Shown here piece after piece: positions 10,255-20,598 of a stretch of DNA of 64,000 nt. Source of the DNA: Bedellia somnulentella (Eukaryota > Arthropoda > Insecta > Lepidoptera > Bedelliidae); assembly GCA_963576735.1 (NCBI GenBank), contig OY755174.1, positions 3,038,001 to 3,102,000 on the forward strand, read 5' to 3'. The notes below the pieces were generated by a model, which saw only the letters and a list, made by a program, of their open reading frames with translations, did no database searches and was not told where the DNA came from. A program made the translations under genes and the position numbers. How positions within the stretch are numbered: the first letter of the stretch is position 1; each line of letters starts with the position of its first letter.

Positions 10255-10259
10255 TTGTA

Positions 10260-10564
10260 TTGTTTGTTTCAGGTATGATAAAATGCATCTTCACAAGCTG
10301 GTTTCGAAGGTTTATTTTTTTTTTATTTTTTTATTTATATAGAAATAATCTTTACAGATAAAGTATCTAATAGGATAATTGATTTAGATTGCATGTGTTA
10401 CTCAAGGAAATAATTATTGACTATTTCAGTTATTTCAGAAATAGTGTATAAAAATACCATAGAAAGAAAATATTTTATGTTTACGCTATATTGATTATTC
10501 CTGCCAATAAAATTAAAAATAATGGATTTGATTGAAATAGTTTTAAGTTTTTACATTAACCATG
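10260..10564. other. Intergenic DNA between copia and the RTE LINE
   Basis: AT-rich spacer with a T-rich run near 10315-10335. No gene or named repeat seen. Confidence 0.5.
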
Positions 10565-10608
10565 AAAACAAAATATACATACATACATACATACATATAC
10601 TCACGCCA

Positions 10609-13600
10609 TTAGTTCCCATTGGGGTAGGCAGAGACTATTGATCGCCACTTCGCACGATCCTGACAAACCTCTCTAGCTTCGTTTACATCCATCAATCTTT
10701 TCATACATGCTCTTTTATTCTTCATACTTCGGACGCCAGCCTTTTTGAGCACACTCTCAATTTGGTCCAAGTGTGTTCTCCGTGGTCGTCCTCTACTAAC
10801 ATTACCATCCACACTAGCTCTATAGATCCCTTTTACAAATTTTCTATCATCCATCCTCTCTATGTGCCCAAACCATCTCAACATTCCTTTTTCTATCTTT
10901 CTTACAATATCATCTTTCACACCACACTTTTCACGAATAACACTATTTCTCACTCGGTCACATAATCTAACATTACAAATTTTTCTGAGGGACCTCATCT
11001 CTACTGCATTCACTCTGCTCTCATGCTTCTTCTGCCACACCCAACATTCGTTTCCATACATAAGCGTAGGAACAAGAACAGCATCATGCACAGCCATTCG
11101 GGCCTTTTCAGACACCGATTGACAGGTCATTAGGCTATGCATTGCTCCATTTACCGCATTTCCCTTTTTCACTCTTCTTTCAATATCTTCATCACATTTT
11201 CCATCCCTTGTAAACAAACTTCCCAGATATACAAACTCCTTCACCTGTTCCACATCCTTACCATCAATCGCAATCACGCATTCTGTCACATCTTCCTGTC
11301 TCTCAAAAACCATCGTTTTGGTCTTATCCACATTCACCCTCATTCCCTTTCTTACAAAAGACTCACATGCAATATTCATCATCTCTTGCAACTCTTCTGC
11401 CGACGATGCAAGTAGCACTTGATCGTCAGCATACAAGAGGCATTTAATGATGAATCCACTCATTCTTAGTCCATAATCACTTTCACGCAACTCTGTCAAA
11501 CAGTCATCCATGAACAAATTGAAGAGCCACGGAGAAGCTACACATCCCTGTCGGACACCCCTAGAGATTCCGAACCAGTCAGTGTTTTCCCCGTTTACTC
11601 TTACACATGCACTAGAATCCTCATAGAGTGATACTAATGCACGTATAAGTTGACTCCCCAAACCGAACTTGGATAACACCTCCCATAAACACTTTCTTAC
11701 CACCCTATCATACGCCTTCTCTAAATCAATGAAGGAGCAATACACCTTTTGGTTCTTAGCTAAGAACTTTTCAGTGATGCTCCTTAGAGAGAAAATTTGA
11801 TCCATACATCCCATTCCTTTCCTAAATCCCGCTTGCACATCCCATATTTTCTCATCAGTTTCATTCATCACTCTTTCAATCAGTACCTTAGCATACAATT
11901 TACCAACAATGCTGAGTAAGCTGATGCCGCGGTAGTTTTTAGCCTCTTGGTGTGACCCCTTTCCTTTATATAGAGGCACAATCACCGCCTTGCACCAGTC
12001 TCGTGGAACTTTGCCACTCGACCAGCATTTTTGAAAAAGGAAGTACAACCAAGAAGCCACCAACCCTTTACCAGCCCTCAGCATTTCGATAGTAATCCTA
12101 TCATACCCTGCCGCCTTCCCTAATTTCATACTTTTCATTGCTTTCATTATTTCTTCCATACTAATCTCGCTGTCACTAAATTCACCCATCTCTCCGTTCC
12201 AATCAACATTACTGTCGATTGGCGAAGAAATGGATGCATCCTCTTTCTCAAACAGTCCCTCAAAATAATTCTTCCATACCCGTTTCATGCTACTTTCATC
12301 CGTCGCCAATTCACCCTGTTCATCTCTTATTACACTCACTCTCGTGTTTTGGGAAACTCCCTTTTCTTTCCGGATATACTTCCAGAATAACTTTTGGTTA
12401 TTCCGGAAATTATCAGAAAGTTTCCTCTCACACCACTCTTGCAAATCCCGCTTTTTCTTTTCTATTTTCTTCTTTACCTCATTTTTAACTCTCTTATATT
12501 CATCTTCACTTTTCTGCATTACATCGTCAGTTACACTCGCATCCATCCGTTTACTAGCTTTAATCGCTAGTAAATCTAACCACGCTTTCTTCTTATCTCC
12601 AACCGCCTCTTTCACAACTTTATCCCACCAACTTGTTGGTGGTCTATTTGACCTTTTACACACTCCACATACTTCCGTCGCACATTCAACCATCGTCGAT
12701 TTGAGCACATCCCATACTTCTTCTATTTCCATTTCATCCTTCATCTCCACGCAACTTAGTCTATCATCCAATTTCCTCAAGTATTCATCTCTGATATTTT
12801 CATCTTCTTGCAGTTTTTCTACTTTTATTCTCGGAAAATCCGTTGTTGACACTTTAGGCCTGTGACGCAAACGCGTGCACAGACCCCTTAATCGTGATAT
12901 AACGAGAAAGTGATCTGTGCCAACGTTCGTGCCCCTATAGACCCTGGTGTCAACAACTTTTGCTCTCAGCCTTTCATCAATTATCACAAAATCAATCATA
13001 CTTCTCTCGCTTCCCCTCTGTCTTGTATACATATGGATATCTTTGTGCTTAAACAACGTGTTTGTAACACAAAGATTCCTCTCCAAACATACCTCAATCA
13101 ATTTCTCACCATTCTCATTCATTCTTTGATCACCAAACTTTCCTAAAACTCTTTCGCAACCGTTGCGTGACACACCAACCCAGCCATTAAAATCTCCTAA
13201 CATTACAAGTCTCTCATTCTGATCACACCCATTCACAACATCGTCTAACAGATTCCAAAACTCCTCCCTCTCGGATAGGGATTTAGACATGTCCGGAGCG
13301 TATACGCAAATTATGCGCATCCGGACTAGTCCCAATTTCACCTTAATCCACAGGAGCCTTGGACTCACACATTGGTAATCTTTCATACACTGAGCCATCC
13401 TTTCAGATATCAGAAGTCCCACTCCTTGGCTAGCTCGGTCACTGTCAGCGACTCCAGACCAGATTGCTGTAATGTTGCCAAGTTGTGAAACTTCCTTTCC
13501 CTTACGCTTCTTCTCATTTACACAAAGAAAATCCAGTTTTCTTTCATTCATAATCATACATACTTCATCTAATTTTTCAAACATTCCTCCACATACATTC

Positions 13601-13710
13601 ATCGTACTGAAGCGGGTCTCTTTAGCCCACTTTTCGCCCCGTGAGCAACCATGGCGTGATGAGTGGCGAGCTACATCGCCGCCTCCGTGTTTACTAAAAT
13701 TTGAACACAT
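10609..13710 (-). CDS. RTE LINE ORF: apurinic endonuclease plus reverse transcriptase
   Basis: An intact 1033-residue protein for target-primed reverse transcription: the endonuclease nicks chromosomal DNA and the reverse transcriptase copies the element RNA from the nick. The N-terminal APE-like endonuclease (about residues 30-275) shows the FSTMNVCGG start, LCVNEKK, LGDFNGWVG, SMIDFVIIDE and GTDHF motifs. The reverse transcriptase (about 480-850) shows NYRGISLLSIVGKLYAKVL, FRKGMGCMDQIF, FIDLEKAYDRV, GVRQGCVASPWLFNLFMDD and the catalytic YADD at about 760-763. The C-terminal part has the WFGHIERM motif common in RTE-like ORFs. The ATG at 13708-13710 lies in frame ahead of the endonuclease. 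There are no stops inside. Long open frames on the opposite strand are its shadow. Confidence 0.95.
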   Translation of the reverse strand: MCSNFSKHGGGDVARHSSRHGCSRGEKWAKETRFSTMNVCGGMFEKLDEVCMIMNERKLDFLCVNEKKRKGKEVSQLGNITAIWSGVADSDRASQGVGLLISERMAQCMKDYQCVSPRLLWIKVKLGLVRMRIICVYAPDMSKSLSEREEFWNLLDDVVNGCDQNERLVMLGDFNGWVGVSRNGCERVLGKFGDQRMNENGEKLIEVCLERNLCVTNTLFKHKDIHMYTRQRGSERSMIDFVIIDERLRAKVVDTRVYRGTNVGTDHFLVISRLRGLCTRLRHRPKVSTTDFPRIKVEKLQEDENIRDEYLRKLDDRLSCVEMKDEMEIEEVWDVLKSTMVECATEVCGVCKRSNRPPTSWWDKVVKEAVGDKKKAWLDLLAIKASKRMDASVTDDVMQKSEDEYKRVKNEVKKKIEKKKRDLQEWCERKLSDNFRNNQKLFWKYIRKEKGVSQNTRVSVIRDEQGELATDESSMKRVWKNYFEGLFEKEDASISSPIDSNVDWNGEMGEFSDSEISMEEIMKAMKSMKLGKAAGYDRITIEMLRAGKGLVASWLYFLFQKCWSSGKVPRDWCKAVIVPLYKGKGSHQEAKNYRGISLLSIVGKLYAKVLIERVMNETDEKIWDVQAGFRKGMGCMDQIFSLRSITEKFLAKNQKVYCSFIDLEKAYDRVVRKCLWEVLSKFGLGSQLIRALVSLYEDSSACVRVNGENTDWFGISRGVRQGCVASPWLFNLFMDDCLTELRESDYGLRMSGFIIKCLLYADDQVLLASSAEELQEMMNIACESFVRKGMRVNVDKTKTMVFERQEDVTECVIAIDGKDVEQVKEFVYLGSLFTRDGKCDEDIERRVKKGNAVNGAMHSLMTCQSVSEKARMAVHDAVLVPTLMYGNECWVWQKKHESRVNAVEMRSLRKICNVRLCDRVRNSVIREKCGVKDDIVRKIEKGMLRWFGHIERMDDRKFVKGIYRASVDGNVSRGRPRRTHLDQIESVLKKAGVRSMKNKRACMKRLMDVNEAREVCQDRAKWRSIVSAYPNGN

Positions 13711-13983
13711 ATTGGACCCACGAGAAGCAAGGGAAGTAAACTGTCCACCTAGCCAGAGCCCCGCTTGACTAGGTAAGGTTATTTAGTACCCGGAGTGCAC
13801 CAAGCTCCGGGACGGCGGCACGCTAGCGACCAGGCTCACCCCTGGCCATGCATCCCTCGGCGCGGCAGACCTTGGATTGGTGTAAGAGCGAAGATGGAAA
13901 AGCCCTAGTCCCTTAGTCGACTTCTACGACACCCACGGGAAGAGATGGGGTAGTGCTATTCTAAGCCGACACTACACAGCACA
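13711..13983 (-). promoter_or_regulatory. RTE LINE 5' UTR with SINE1-like terminus
   Basis: The 5' region is markedly GC-richer than the surrounding DNA. Its outermost part, about 13918-13981, reads on the complement as the SINE1 head, including the GTGTAGTGTCGGCTTAGAAT block and ACCCCAT-CTTCC-GTGGGTGT. It presumably contains the internal promoter of the element, though no individual motif is clear. Confidence 0.65.
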
Positions 13984-14202
13984 AAAACAAAATATATTTT
14001 TACAAAACTGATTTGCTTAAATATATTAATTACAATAAGAACTATTCAATAATTTTGGTAGGTACGCGCAATATATTGCTGTTTCCTAACAATATCCAAT
14101 ATTCAATTCAGCATTTAGCAGCAATTCTCTAATTGATTTAGTAGATATACAAGGTATAAATATTTAAAGTTATAAAGAAAGCAATGGTGATAGGTATTTT
14201 AA

Positions 14203-14371
14203 TAAAATATAGTTTAAATAAAAAAAAAACAAAAATCACGCTTTTAAAGCACATCAAAATAAAAAGTGAAAAATAATTCATTACCGTTTTCAGCTTATAT
14301 TAGGAATTATTTTTCACTTTTTAGTTTGATGTGCTTGAAAAGCGTGTTTTTTTTATTTAAACTATATTTTA
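14203..14371. repeat. Long imperfect hairpin (about 70-bp arms)
   Basis: The left arm 14203-14278 and right arm 14305-14371 are inverted copies with a few mismatches and a short indel in the A/T run; the loop is about 26 bases. Both arms contain the GATGTGCTT / AAGCACATC and ACACGC or TCACGC-type words. It could be a fold-back MITE or a source of double-stranded RNA. Confidence 0.85.
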
Positions 14372-15169
14372 TTTTTAATTTTTTAGTACTGAATCATTTG
14401 AAATTATCTAATACTGGCGACCCTAATCATGGTACTGGGATGAACCTATGAAATTATTATATTGTCCCTGATTCTCGATAAGAGTACAAATTTTGAATTA
14501 AATCGGTCCGTTTAAAGTGGGTCAAAATCGAGTTTAAGGTAGTCGGTTACATACATACATACAGGTAAAGCTAATATAAGCGTGTTAGAAAAGACTATAA
14601 CGCCTGTTTCATTTAACTTACATCTTCAGAATTTGTGCCATTTCAGATTAAACTAACAAGATTAATTTAATGTTATATGAAAACTCAAGCTCTCAAAATT
14701 AGTTAATTAGCAACTTTCAAAATCTGCAATACACTGAGGCTTAAGTAAAATGCAATTTCCTTAGTATAAAGGTGTTTAATTTAATAACAAACGCTGCCTC
14801 CCGCTCAGTGAAATTCAAATGAAGTCTTCTTTACTAAAAAATAATATGATTAAGCTTGAAGACGGCTCTCGGTTAATGGACGCAGGCTTAATGGGATTAT
14901 AATTAGGTTGTAACAAGTAGTTGTTTTTAGAACTGCTTCACCACCCTGCTTATCTGATGTTTAAAGCAAAAAGATGATAAAAGGAGTTTGCCATGACTTG
15001 GAATACCTGAACCCGATCTTATTCCGTGGATCTATAAAGTGACGAAAGGATGATGGGCTTTCAAATTACTTATTCTTTTATATGATGCCATTAAAACGAA
15101 AATAAAAAATAAAAACGAATTTGGTGCTTTAAAGCTTTGTATATTATGTTTCTTTTCCCATCTCTTTCT

Positions 15170-15206
<37 letters not shown>

Positions 15207-15827
15207 CAACTCATTAGCATTATCAATTAAAAACATATATTTACATTACATCAGTGGTCATCAAGTTATCTAAATGCAGCGCAACATAAAAGTAGATAAA
15301 AAAAAAACCATTGAACAGCTCCCAACTTCGTATTAAAAAGAACTACTCGAAAACGTGTAAAAATCTTGGAAAACTAATTAAGATTAACATCACGACAACA
15401 CTCTAAACTGATTTTAGAAAAGAACCTGAAAAACTTTACTACCTCTGTTATAAGTGTTGGTACGGTCGGCGACATGATAAATGATGCACGGCACTTCGCA
15501 TTAACTGTTGCCCAGCTCGGCTTCAGCTCAGCCCATTCAATATTCAGCAGGGCTTGCTTCCAGTCACTGCCCTCGCTTGGGTACGGTACACCTTCGACCT
15601 CGGCTTGCATCTGCATCGAACATTTAGTAGAAAGGAACTAGTACTTGATGTAGCTTGTGGTTTTAATTGACTTTAAAGGAGAGTGGTTCTGGGATAGAGT
15701 CACAAATAAGTGATGGTCTATGCAACAAATGGTTACTATTTTTAGTAGACAAAATAAGCAAGATAATAGGTACGTGGCGTTAATTTGCGAATGTAGTGAC
15801 ATTTACACATAACTTAAGACAAGTATG
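14372..15827. other. Intergenic DNA; probable old repeat near 14415-14600
   Basis: Bases 14415-14600 (around TCGATAAGAGTACAAATTTT and GGTAGTCGGTTACATACATA) have the look of a degenerate dispersed repeat, but I cannot name it. (AT)n occupies 15174-15203. Short open frames near 15374-15616 show no family features. Confidence 0.4.
15174..15203. repeat. (AT)n microsatellite
   Basis: About 15 uninterrupted AT dinucleotides. Confidence 0.95.
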
Positions 15828-16042
15828 TCTTAAATCATATGTGGGGTTATTTTATCATGGTTGCTAACGGTGAGGCAAACATAGTGAGCAAACAATGAAC
15901 TTGTACAAATACGGCGACAGACCTGCCTCCTATCACATGAGTGCACTGTCCTTACAAAATGAGGGTATTCTGAACACCAAGTGTCATTATTGTTACGTGA
16001 TATTAAGAAATGGGATATACGGCGTGAACGTTTTAGTTATAG
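15828..16042 (+). repeat. SINE2 copy, old and degenerate
   Basis: Recognisable SINE2 landmarks in order: CATATGTG, TTATCATGGTTG, CGGTGAGG, a diverged GGCGACAGACCTGCC, CACATGAGTGCACTGTCC, ending GGCGTGAACGTTT. The tRNA-like head is missing. Confidence 0.7.
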
Positions 16043-17265
16043 AATTGGTCGTGCGCTGTAAATTGCTTTACCACGTACACAATTACAATATAATTAGATT
16101 TTAGTATTAAAAGGAAAATCATCACCATTTTGGCAAATTATCCTTATTCCATGATTGGAGTGCAATCAACAGTAAACTACATGAACATTATGCCTCTTTT
16201 GAAATACAAAACATTAACACGGAAGCGCAAAAAATAATAGCATAATTGTGTCTTCATTTCATAAAGTTGTATGAAGTTGTTTAAAGATAACTTAGCGATT
16301 CGCTCCAATTTCCTTTCCGACGGCAGTTAGCACAAAGCGCTGCGGCCGTGCCGCTAGCTCTCCCTTAAACTTTTTATTGCTATAATTTAGCGAAACTTTT
16401 GATGGTACTGCTTCGTTTATTCAGCTAAAACACTTACCTCGGAAGCTTATTTTGCTTAATTTCACTACAACAAATTTCGAACAGGCTTTATTCGTTTTTA
16501 TTACATGATTGTTTGAATTGTACAGTTAACAGTTTGTTGTTTCTTTTCTGACACATGAAAGACAATATAAGAAAGAGAGATAGTTGTATATTAGTCATAG
16601 AGTTAAACTTGGTGAAGTCGCATGCGATTGCAGTCACGAATTTTAGACAGTTGAACTGTTATGCACGGTGTAAATTGTGCTTTGAATAATTGTGTTCCGG
16701 CAAGTTATTAAATGCATTACAATTTTTAGTTGCAGTTTTAAATGAGCCTTTCAGATAATCTACGTTATTAAAATTAGAACTGAGCAACGATGATAAGGAG
16801 TTAATTTAAGTTGCAAATGTGCTCGAAATGAGACTAAAAGTTCTTCTAGTTAAAAACACGTTGCATAACGAAGACAATTAAAATGGAGTTTGTTTAACGA
16901 TGAGTATGTTTTTAATTGGTATGCATGCTGATTTCACATCAAATCTTTTTTGATTATTAAAATATATAAACACAGGTATTTTTAAATCCTGAAATGGAAT
17001 AGCCAGATCATCGGATATTCGATTTTATAGGCAATTTTGGGAGTTAATTGGAGTAAGATTGTAAAAATACATTATCATCGTTGACTCACTTGAATAGGCA
17101 GACTTCCAAAGTATGAAAAATGGAAGGGCATGTATGAACATATTGAGAACGTAGACGAAGCTTGAAAAGGGACCAATGGGGACTAATATTTCATGGCGTT
17201 CTATTCTAATCCTCTTAAGAGCAATAAAAAAACACATTTAAAATATAAATAAAAAATATAAATAA
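16043..17265. other. Intergenic DNA, no gene seen
   Basis: AT-rich. A small GC-rich stretch at about 16315-16370 contains CGCTGCGGCCGTGCCGCTAG. Nothing assignable. Confidence 0.4.
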
Positions 17266-17455
17266 TACACAGCTTGCACACATTCAAAGAATTCAAAGTT
17301 GTGGAGGAATCATTCAATTAAAAGTAACAAAAGGAGCTGTCGACAGCGATTCCGGCGCGGTTGATGACGTCAACGCAACAACAAGCGGCTAATGAGTGTG
17401 TTCGTACGGGCGGCCGCGGCTGCGATGTAACCTGACTCGTTTTAATGTACGAGCC
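17266..17455. repeat. Duplicated GC-rich module, copy 1
   Basis: About 190 bases repeated at 17655-17843 with roughly a dozen differences. Both copies keep a perfect CRE palindrome TGACGTCA (17365-17372 here), the block CAACGCAACAACAAGCGGCT, and GCGGCCGC (17410-17417). Its composition stands out from the AT-rich surroundings. It is not open in any consistent frame. Confidence 0.85.
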
Positions 17456-17654
17456 TCTTCCAAGGTGTACGAAATGTCATAAATAAGTTAAACCTTTTTA
17501 AACCTTTACAATTAATATATTTGTATTGACCTCTTATTTTGCACATCAAACGTTAGCTCACGCGCACACAATGGCAGCGACGCTTAAGAGAGATATCCTA
17601 CATCGTGCAATAAATAAAAGCATATTTGAAGTATAAATACAAATTACAAATTTG

Positions 17655-17843
17655 TACACAGCTCACACACATTCAAAGAATTTAAAGTTGTGGAGGAATA
17701 ATTCAATTAAAAGTAACAAAAGGAGTTGTCGACAGCGATTCCGGCGGGGTTGATGACGTCAACGCAACAACAAGCGGCTAATGAGTGTGTTCGGACGGGC
17801 GGCCGCGACTGCGAGGTGCCTGACACGTTTTAATATACGAGCC
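17655..17843. repeat. Duplicated GC-rich module, copy 2
   Basis: Direct repeat of 17266-17455 with a period of about 389 bases. TGACGTCA is at 17754-17761 and GCGGCCGC at 17799-17806. The flanks immediately before both copies are also similar (TACACAGC). Confidence 0.85.
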
Positions 17844-18037
17844 GCTAACATAACCCGACGGTTATCTTTTCAGTTCGCTGAAATAAACATACAACTTATT
17901 TCTAAGTGTTTAGATAAAAAAGGTCGTATTATATAAGGTCCAAATATTTTGTATACGCGGTGTACTATTGGAGGCATATAAGTTAGATGTGGATGGTAAT
18001 GGCAGAAATAAAAATATGCTATACATATATATATATA

Positions 18038-18125
18038 TACGTTCACGGCAATAAATCCTAATAATGGATACCTAGAGTATCAGAATTTTCTCAGACGCAT
18101 TTGGAAGATCAGAAGGGTTTTTCTT
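18038..18125 (-). repeat. SINE1 remnant, degenerate
   Basis: On the complement, the family's 3' half is recognisable (GGCAATAAATCCTAATAATGG, then the CAGAATTTTCTCAG region and GCATTTGGAAG), but it is heavily diverged and lacks its 5' half. Confidence 0.45.
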
Positions 18126-18650
18126 TTAAATAAATCTCGCTCGTGATGCGATTGCAGCCGCAGAGTCGAACCATTACTTCAAATTCCAAAAGCATCTCTA
18201 TAAACACTTGTGGAAATAAATGAGTTACTGTTATTCTTAACCGACATTACACGAACAAGTTGTTTGTATATTATACATTAAATATATCAAAAAAAGTCAA
18301 TCGGATAATTTCATCACAAAACAATTGTTTCGCACCCTCGAATACAATATCGTTTTTCTCGTAAATGATACTTTGTGTATTCAATGTATTACATATTTGA
18401 GTGTCAAGTAATTGCCAATACACTTAGCGTGAGTGTTGCCTTTTTTGTCGTCAAGTTCTCACAGATGAAAAAACAACAAATAATATTTGAACCAATTGAA
18501 ATATTTACGGTAAAGATACTGCTTTTCAATAAGGCTTTATTTCATAATCAAGGGGATGACAGTTACTATGTGTAATATTTCGTCTTTATATTGAGAGTAT
18601 CCACTCAACATTTAAAAGGTAAACACTTAGATATTATAACATTAAAACTC

Positions 18651-18845
18651 ATACATTCATAAACGGCTATAAATCCCAAAGAGGGGAGCCAGAGCTTCAG
18701 AGCTAGAAAATCCTTAACCACATTTAGAAGCTGATAGGGGACAAGATGGTGGAAATAAAGTATCGTTGGTGATGCGTCTCCAACCGCATCGCCCAAAACC
18801 ACTTAAAAGTCCACATAGAAAGGGGTGGGACATTCTAAGCCGGCA
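18651..18845 (-). repeat. SINE1 copy, variant subfamily
   Basis: Minus-strand copy with the diagnostic changes GAGCTTCAGAGCTAGAAA and GCTGATAGGGGACAAGATGG, shared with copies at 24687 and 63940. Head truncated within TTAGAATG. Confidence 0.75.
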
Positions 18846-19037
18846 AATTAAAATAATGATCTAAATTATTATGTTTAAATGTTTATAAAATAAGATGTAC
18901 GTTATAATAAAGTTCAGGTTAATAGTTTTTAAACTTATATTTACTTTAACGTTATAGTTTATGCGATCAATTCACTTGTCATATTTTTTTTATTTTGCCT
19001 CAATCTATATTTATATATACAAATAAAGAAGCTGTTA

Positions 19038-19282
19038 TCCTATTAATATTATAAATTTGAAAGTTTAGATGTTTGGATGTTTGTGTGTTTGAGGCAAAAC
19101 GGCTCCTCAACTACACAATGCATGTGATGACATTTGGCAGAATGCAAGATAATGACCCAAATAATGACATAGGATACTTCTCATCCCGGAAAAAATGATA
19201 AATAAAATATTCACGGCTGGAAACGCCTAAAGTTTTGTCATAAGCAAATTTGACAGAGTACAAAGTCTGTCGGGTGAGCTAG
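19038..19282 (+). mobile_element. Non-autonomous Helitron, 245 bp, both ends present
   Basis: Begins TCCTATTAATATTATAAATT and ends GGGTGAGCTAG. The 5' TC, the 3' CTAG, and a 6-bp hairpin (GACAGA, loop GTACAAAG, TCTGTC) ending 11 bases before the 3' end are the three Helitron hallmarks. It sits between an A (19037) and a T (19283), with no target duplication, as rolling-circle elements do. It has no coding capacity, so it would depend on a Rep-helicase elsewhere. Confidence 0.82.
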
Positions 19283-20598
19283 TAATAAATAATTTTACTT
19301 TGATATCTTAAATTATAAATTGTAAAATAACATAGATTTTTAAAATTCACCTTTCAAAAAAAAAAGATTTATTTGCCAAGTAACAGATTACAACATTTGT
19401 ACTTAAACTAACGATCATTGTTTTACAAATTGTAATTTATAATGCAGCTATTCTTTAGCTTTTTATGACATATTAAGAGGTCGAGTAGAAAAACAAAAGA
19501 CTATTTTTTCCTTGTGGCTTGTAGTACAAAACAAAACAATAAAACTCTAGCACCTAAACTAGGCCGGGCCTGTATCTTAGGTACTAGTTTTTTCCCATAT
19601 ATTTCATTAATTATTACATTTCAATTTAGATAACATATATATTTAAGGAGCTAGGTAAGGTAGGAGCAGAGCGTTATTTTAAAGTTGGGTAGTTATGAAT
19701 AATAATTTGGTTTTCTACAATAGTATTGTGATCCAATGAAATAGCGCGCGAGAGCGTGCGCGTCATAAAAATATGACGTGATAGTTAGACTACTTTGACC
19801 ATGATGTGTTACAATTTTGTTTTTTGTCCTATTTTTATATTTTAAAACAAAATGATATTTTTTATGCAAACTAAATGTTAACAAAAATATACATTTTATG
19901 ACAAAAAATTGTTTTTATCAAAATGAGTAAAACGTACACAAGCGGTTACATTATGGCGTTACTTTATGATTCTAAGATTAATCGGAAACATTTACATACG
20001 CATACAAATGCAAACAAACACGAACAATTCAATATACGAACATATCTATAAGTTTAATTAATCAGAGATAAACTAAATCTATAAGCTTCTCATTTTTCCC
20101 TTTCAATCATGGGCCCCTAAAAAACACTCATCTGACTGATTGACTGCACCCTAAGTGATAGACTCATTCAGTTGTTAAGATTTCAAGGCGACAGAACGAT
20201 ACTTAAGTCGTTCTCAGCTTGAATACTCAATTCAGAAATCGAGCGAGAGACAACAAAAATGTAATCACGTGAGCCCCACGTGACGCGGCAAGGATGCGGC
20301 GTACGCAAATAATTAATGAATGCGGACAGACAGACTGACTTTATCTATTTAACATTGCCATTCGGTTAGCTCGGGGAAATGAATTGACGTCGTTTGGGTA
20401 AGACTATTAATTGGTACGTTTCATTCCTTTTGTTACTGTATATAGTATCTGTATACATTTACATAAACTGTGGGGTTTTTTAAAAGTTGCTTAAGCGGTA
20501 ATTGCTGGTACTTACCGAATCGGATCGGTAAATTATATCTAATCTATGTTACTTTTGATCTGAGACGTTTGGTAATATATCAAAAATGAATGTTAAGC
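19283..20598. other. Intergenic DNA with a CACGTG pair
   Basis: No gene seen. Two CACGTG sites lie close together at 20266-20271 and 20277-20282, in a small GC-rich island (about 20260-20330). Confidence 0.45.

Larger units (their letters stand above)
10578..13983 (-). mobile_element. Full-length RTE-type non-LTR retrotransposon (LINE)
   Basis: A 3.4-kb element flanked by a perfect 13-bp target duplication, AAAACAAAATATA, at 10565-10577 and 13984-13996. It has one ORF, a 5' region of about 270 bases, a 3' untranslated region of only ~30 bases and a (TATG)n tail on the complementary strand. A single endonuclease-reverse transcriptase ORF with a minute 3' UTR and a microsatellite tail is the RTE pattern. 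The first ~55-70 bases (TGCTGTGTAGTGTCGGCTTA onward) and the last ~25 (GCGTGAGTATATGTATG) are shared with SINE1. A full-length copy with long direct repeats suggests a young insertion. Confidence 0.92.

Noticed and set aside
10254..10275. Splice-acceptor-like TTGTTTGTTTCAGGTATG after the copia element
   Set aside because: No open exon follows and a similar TTGTTTCAGGTATGA occurs at about 39697, suggesting a dispersed repeat word.
12219..12865. Long plus-strand open frame (192 codons) across 12287-12865
   Set aside because: It is antisense to the reverse-transcriptase ORF of the RTE LINE; Ser/Leu/Phe-rich translation typical of a shadow frame.
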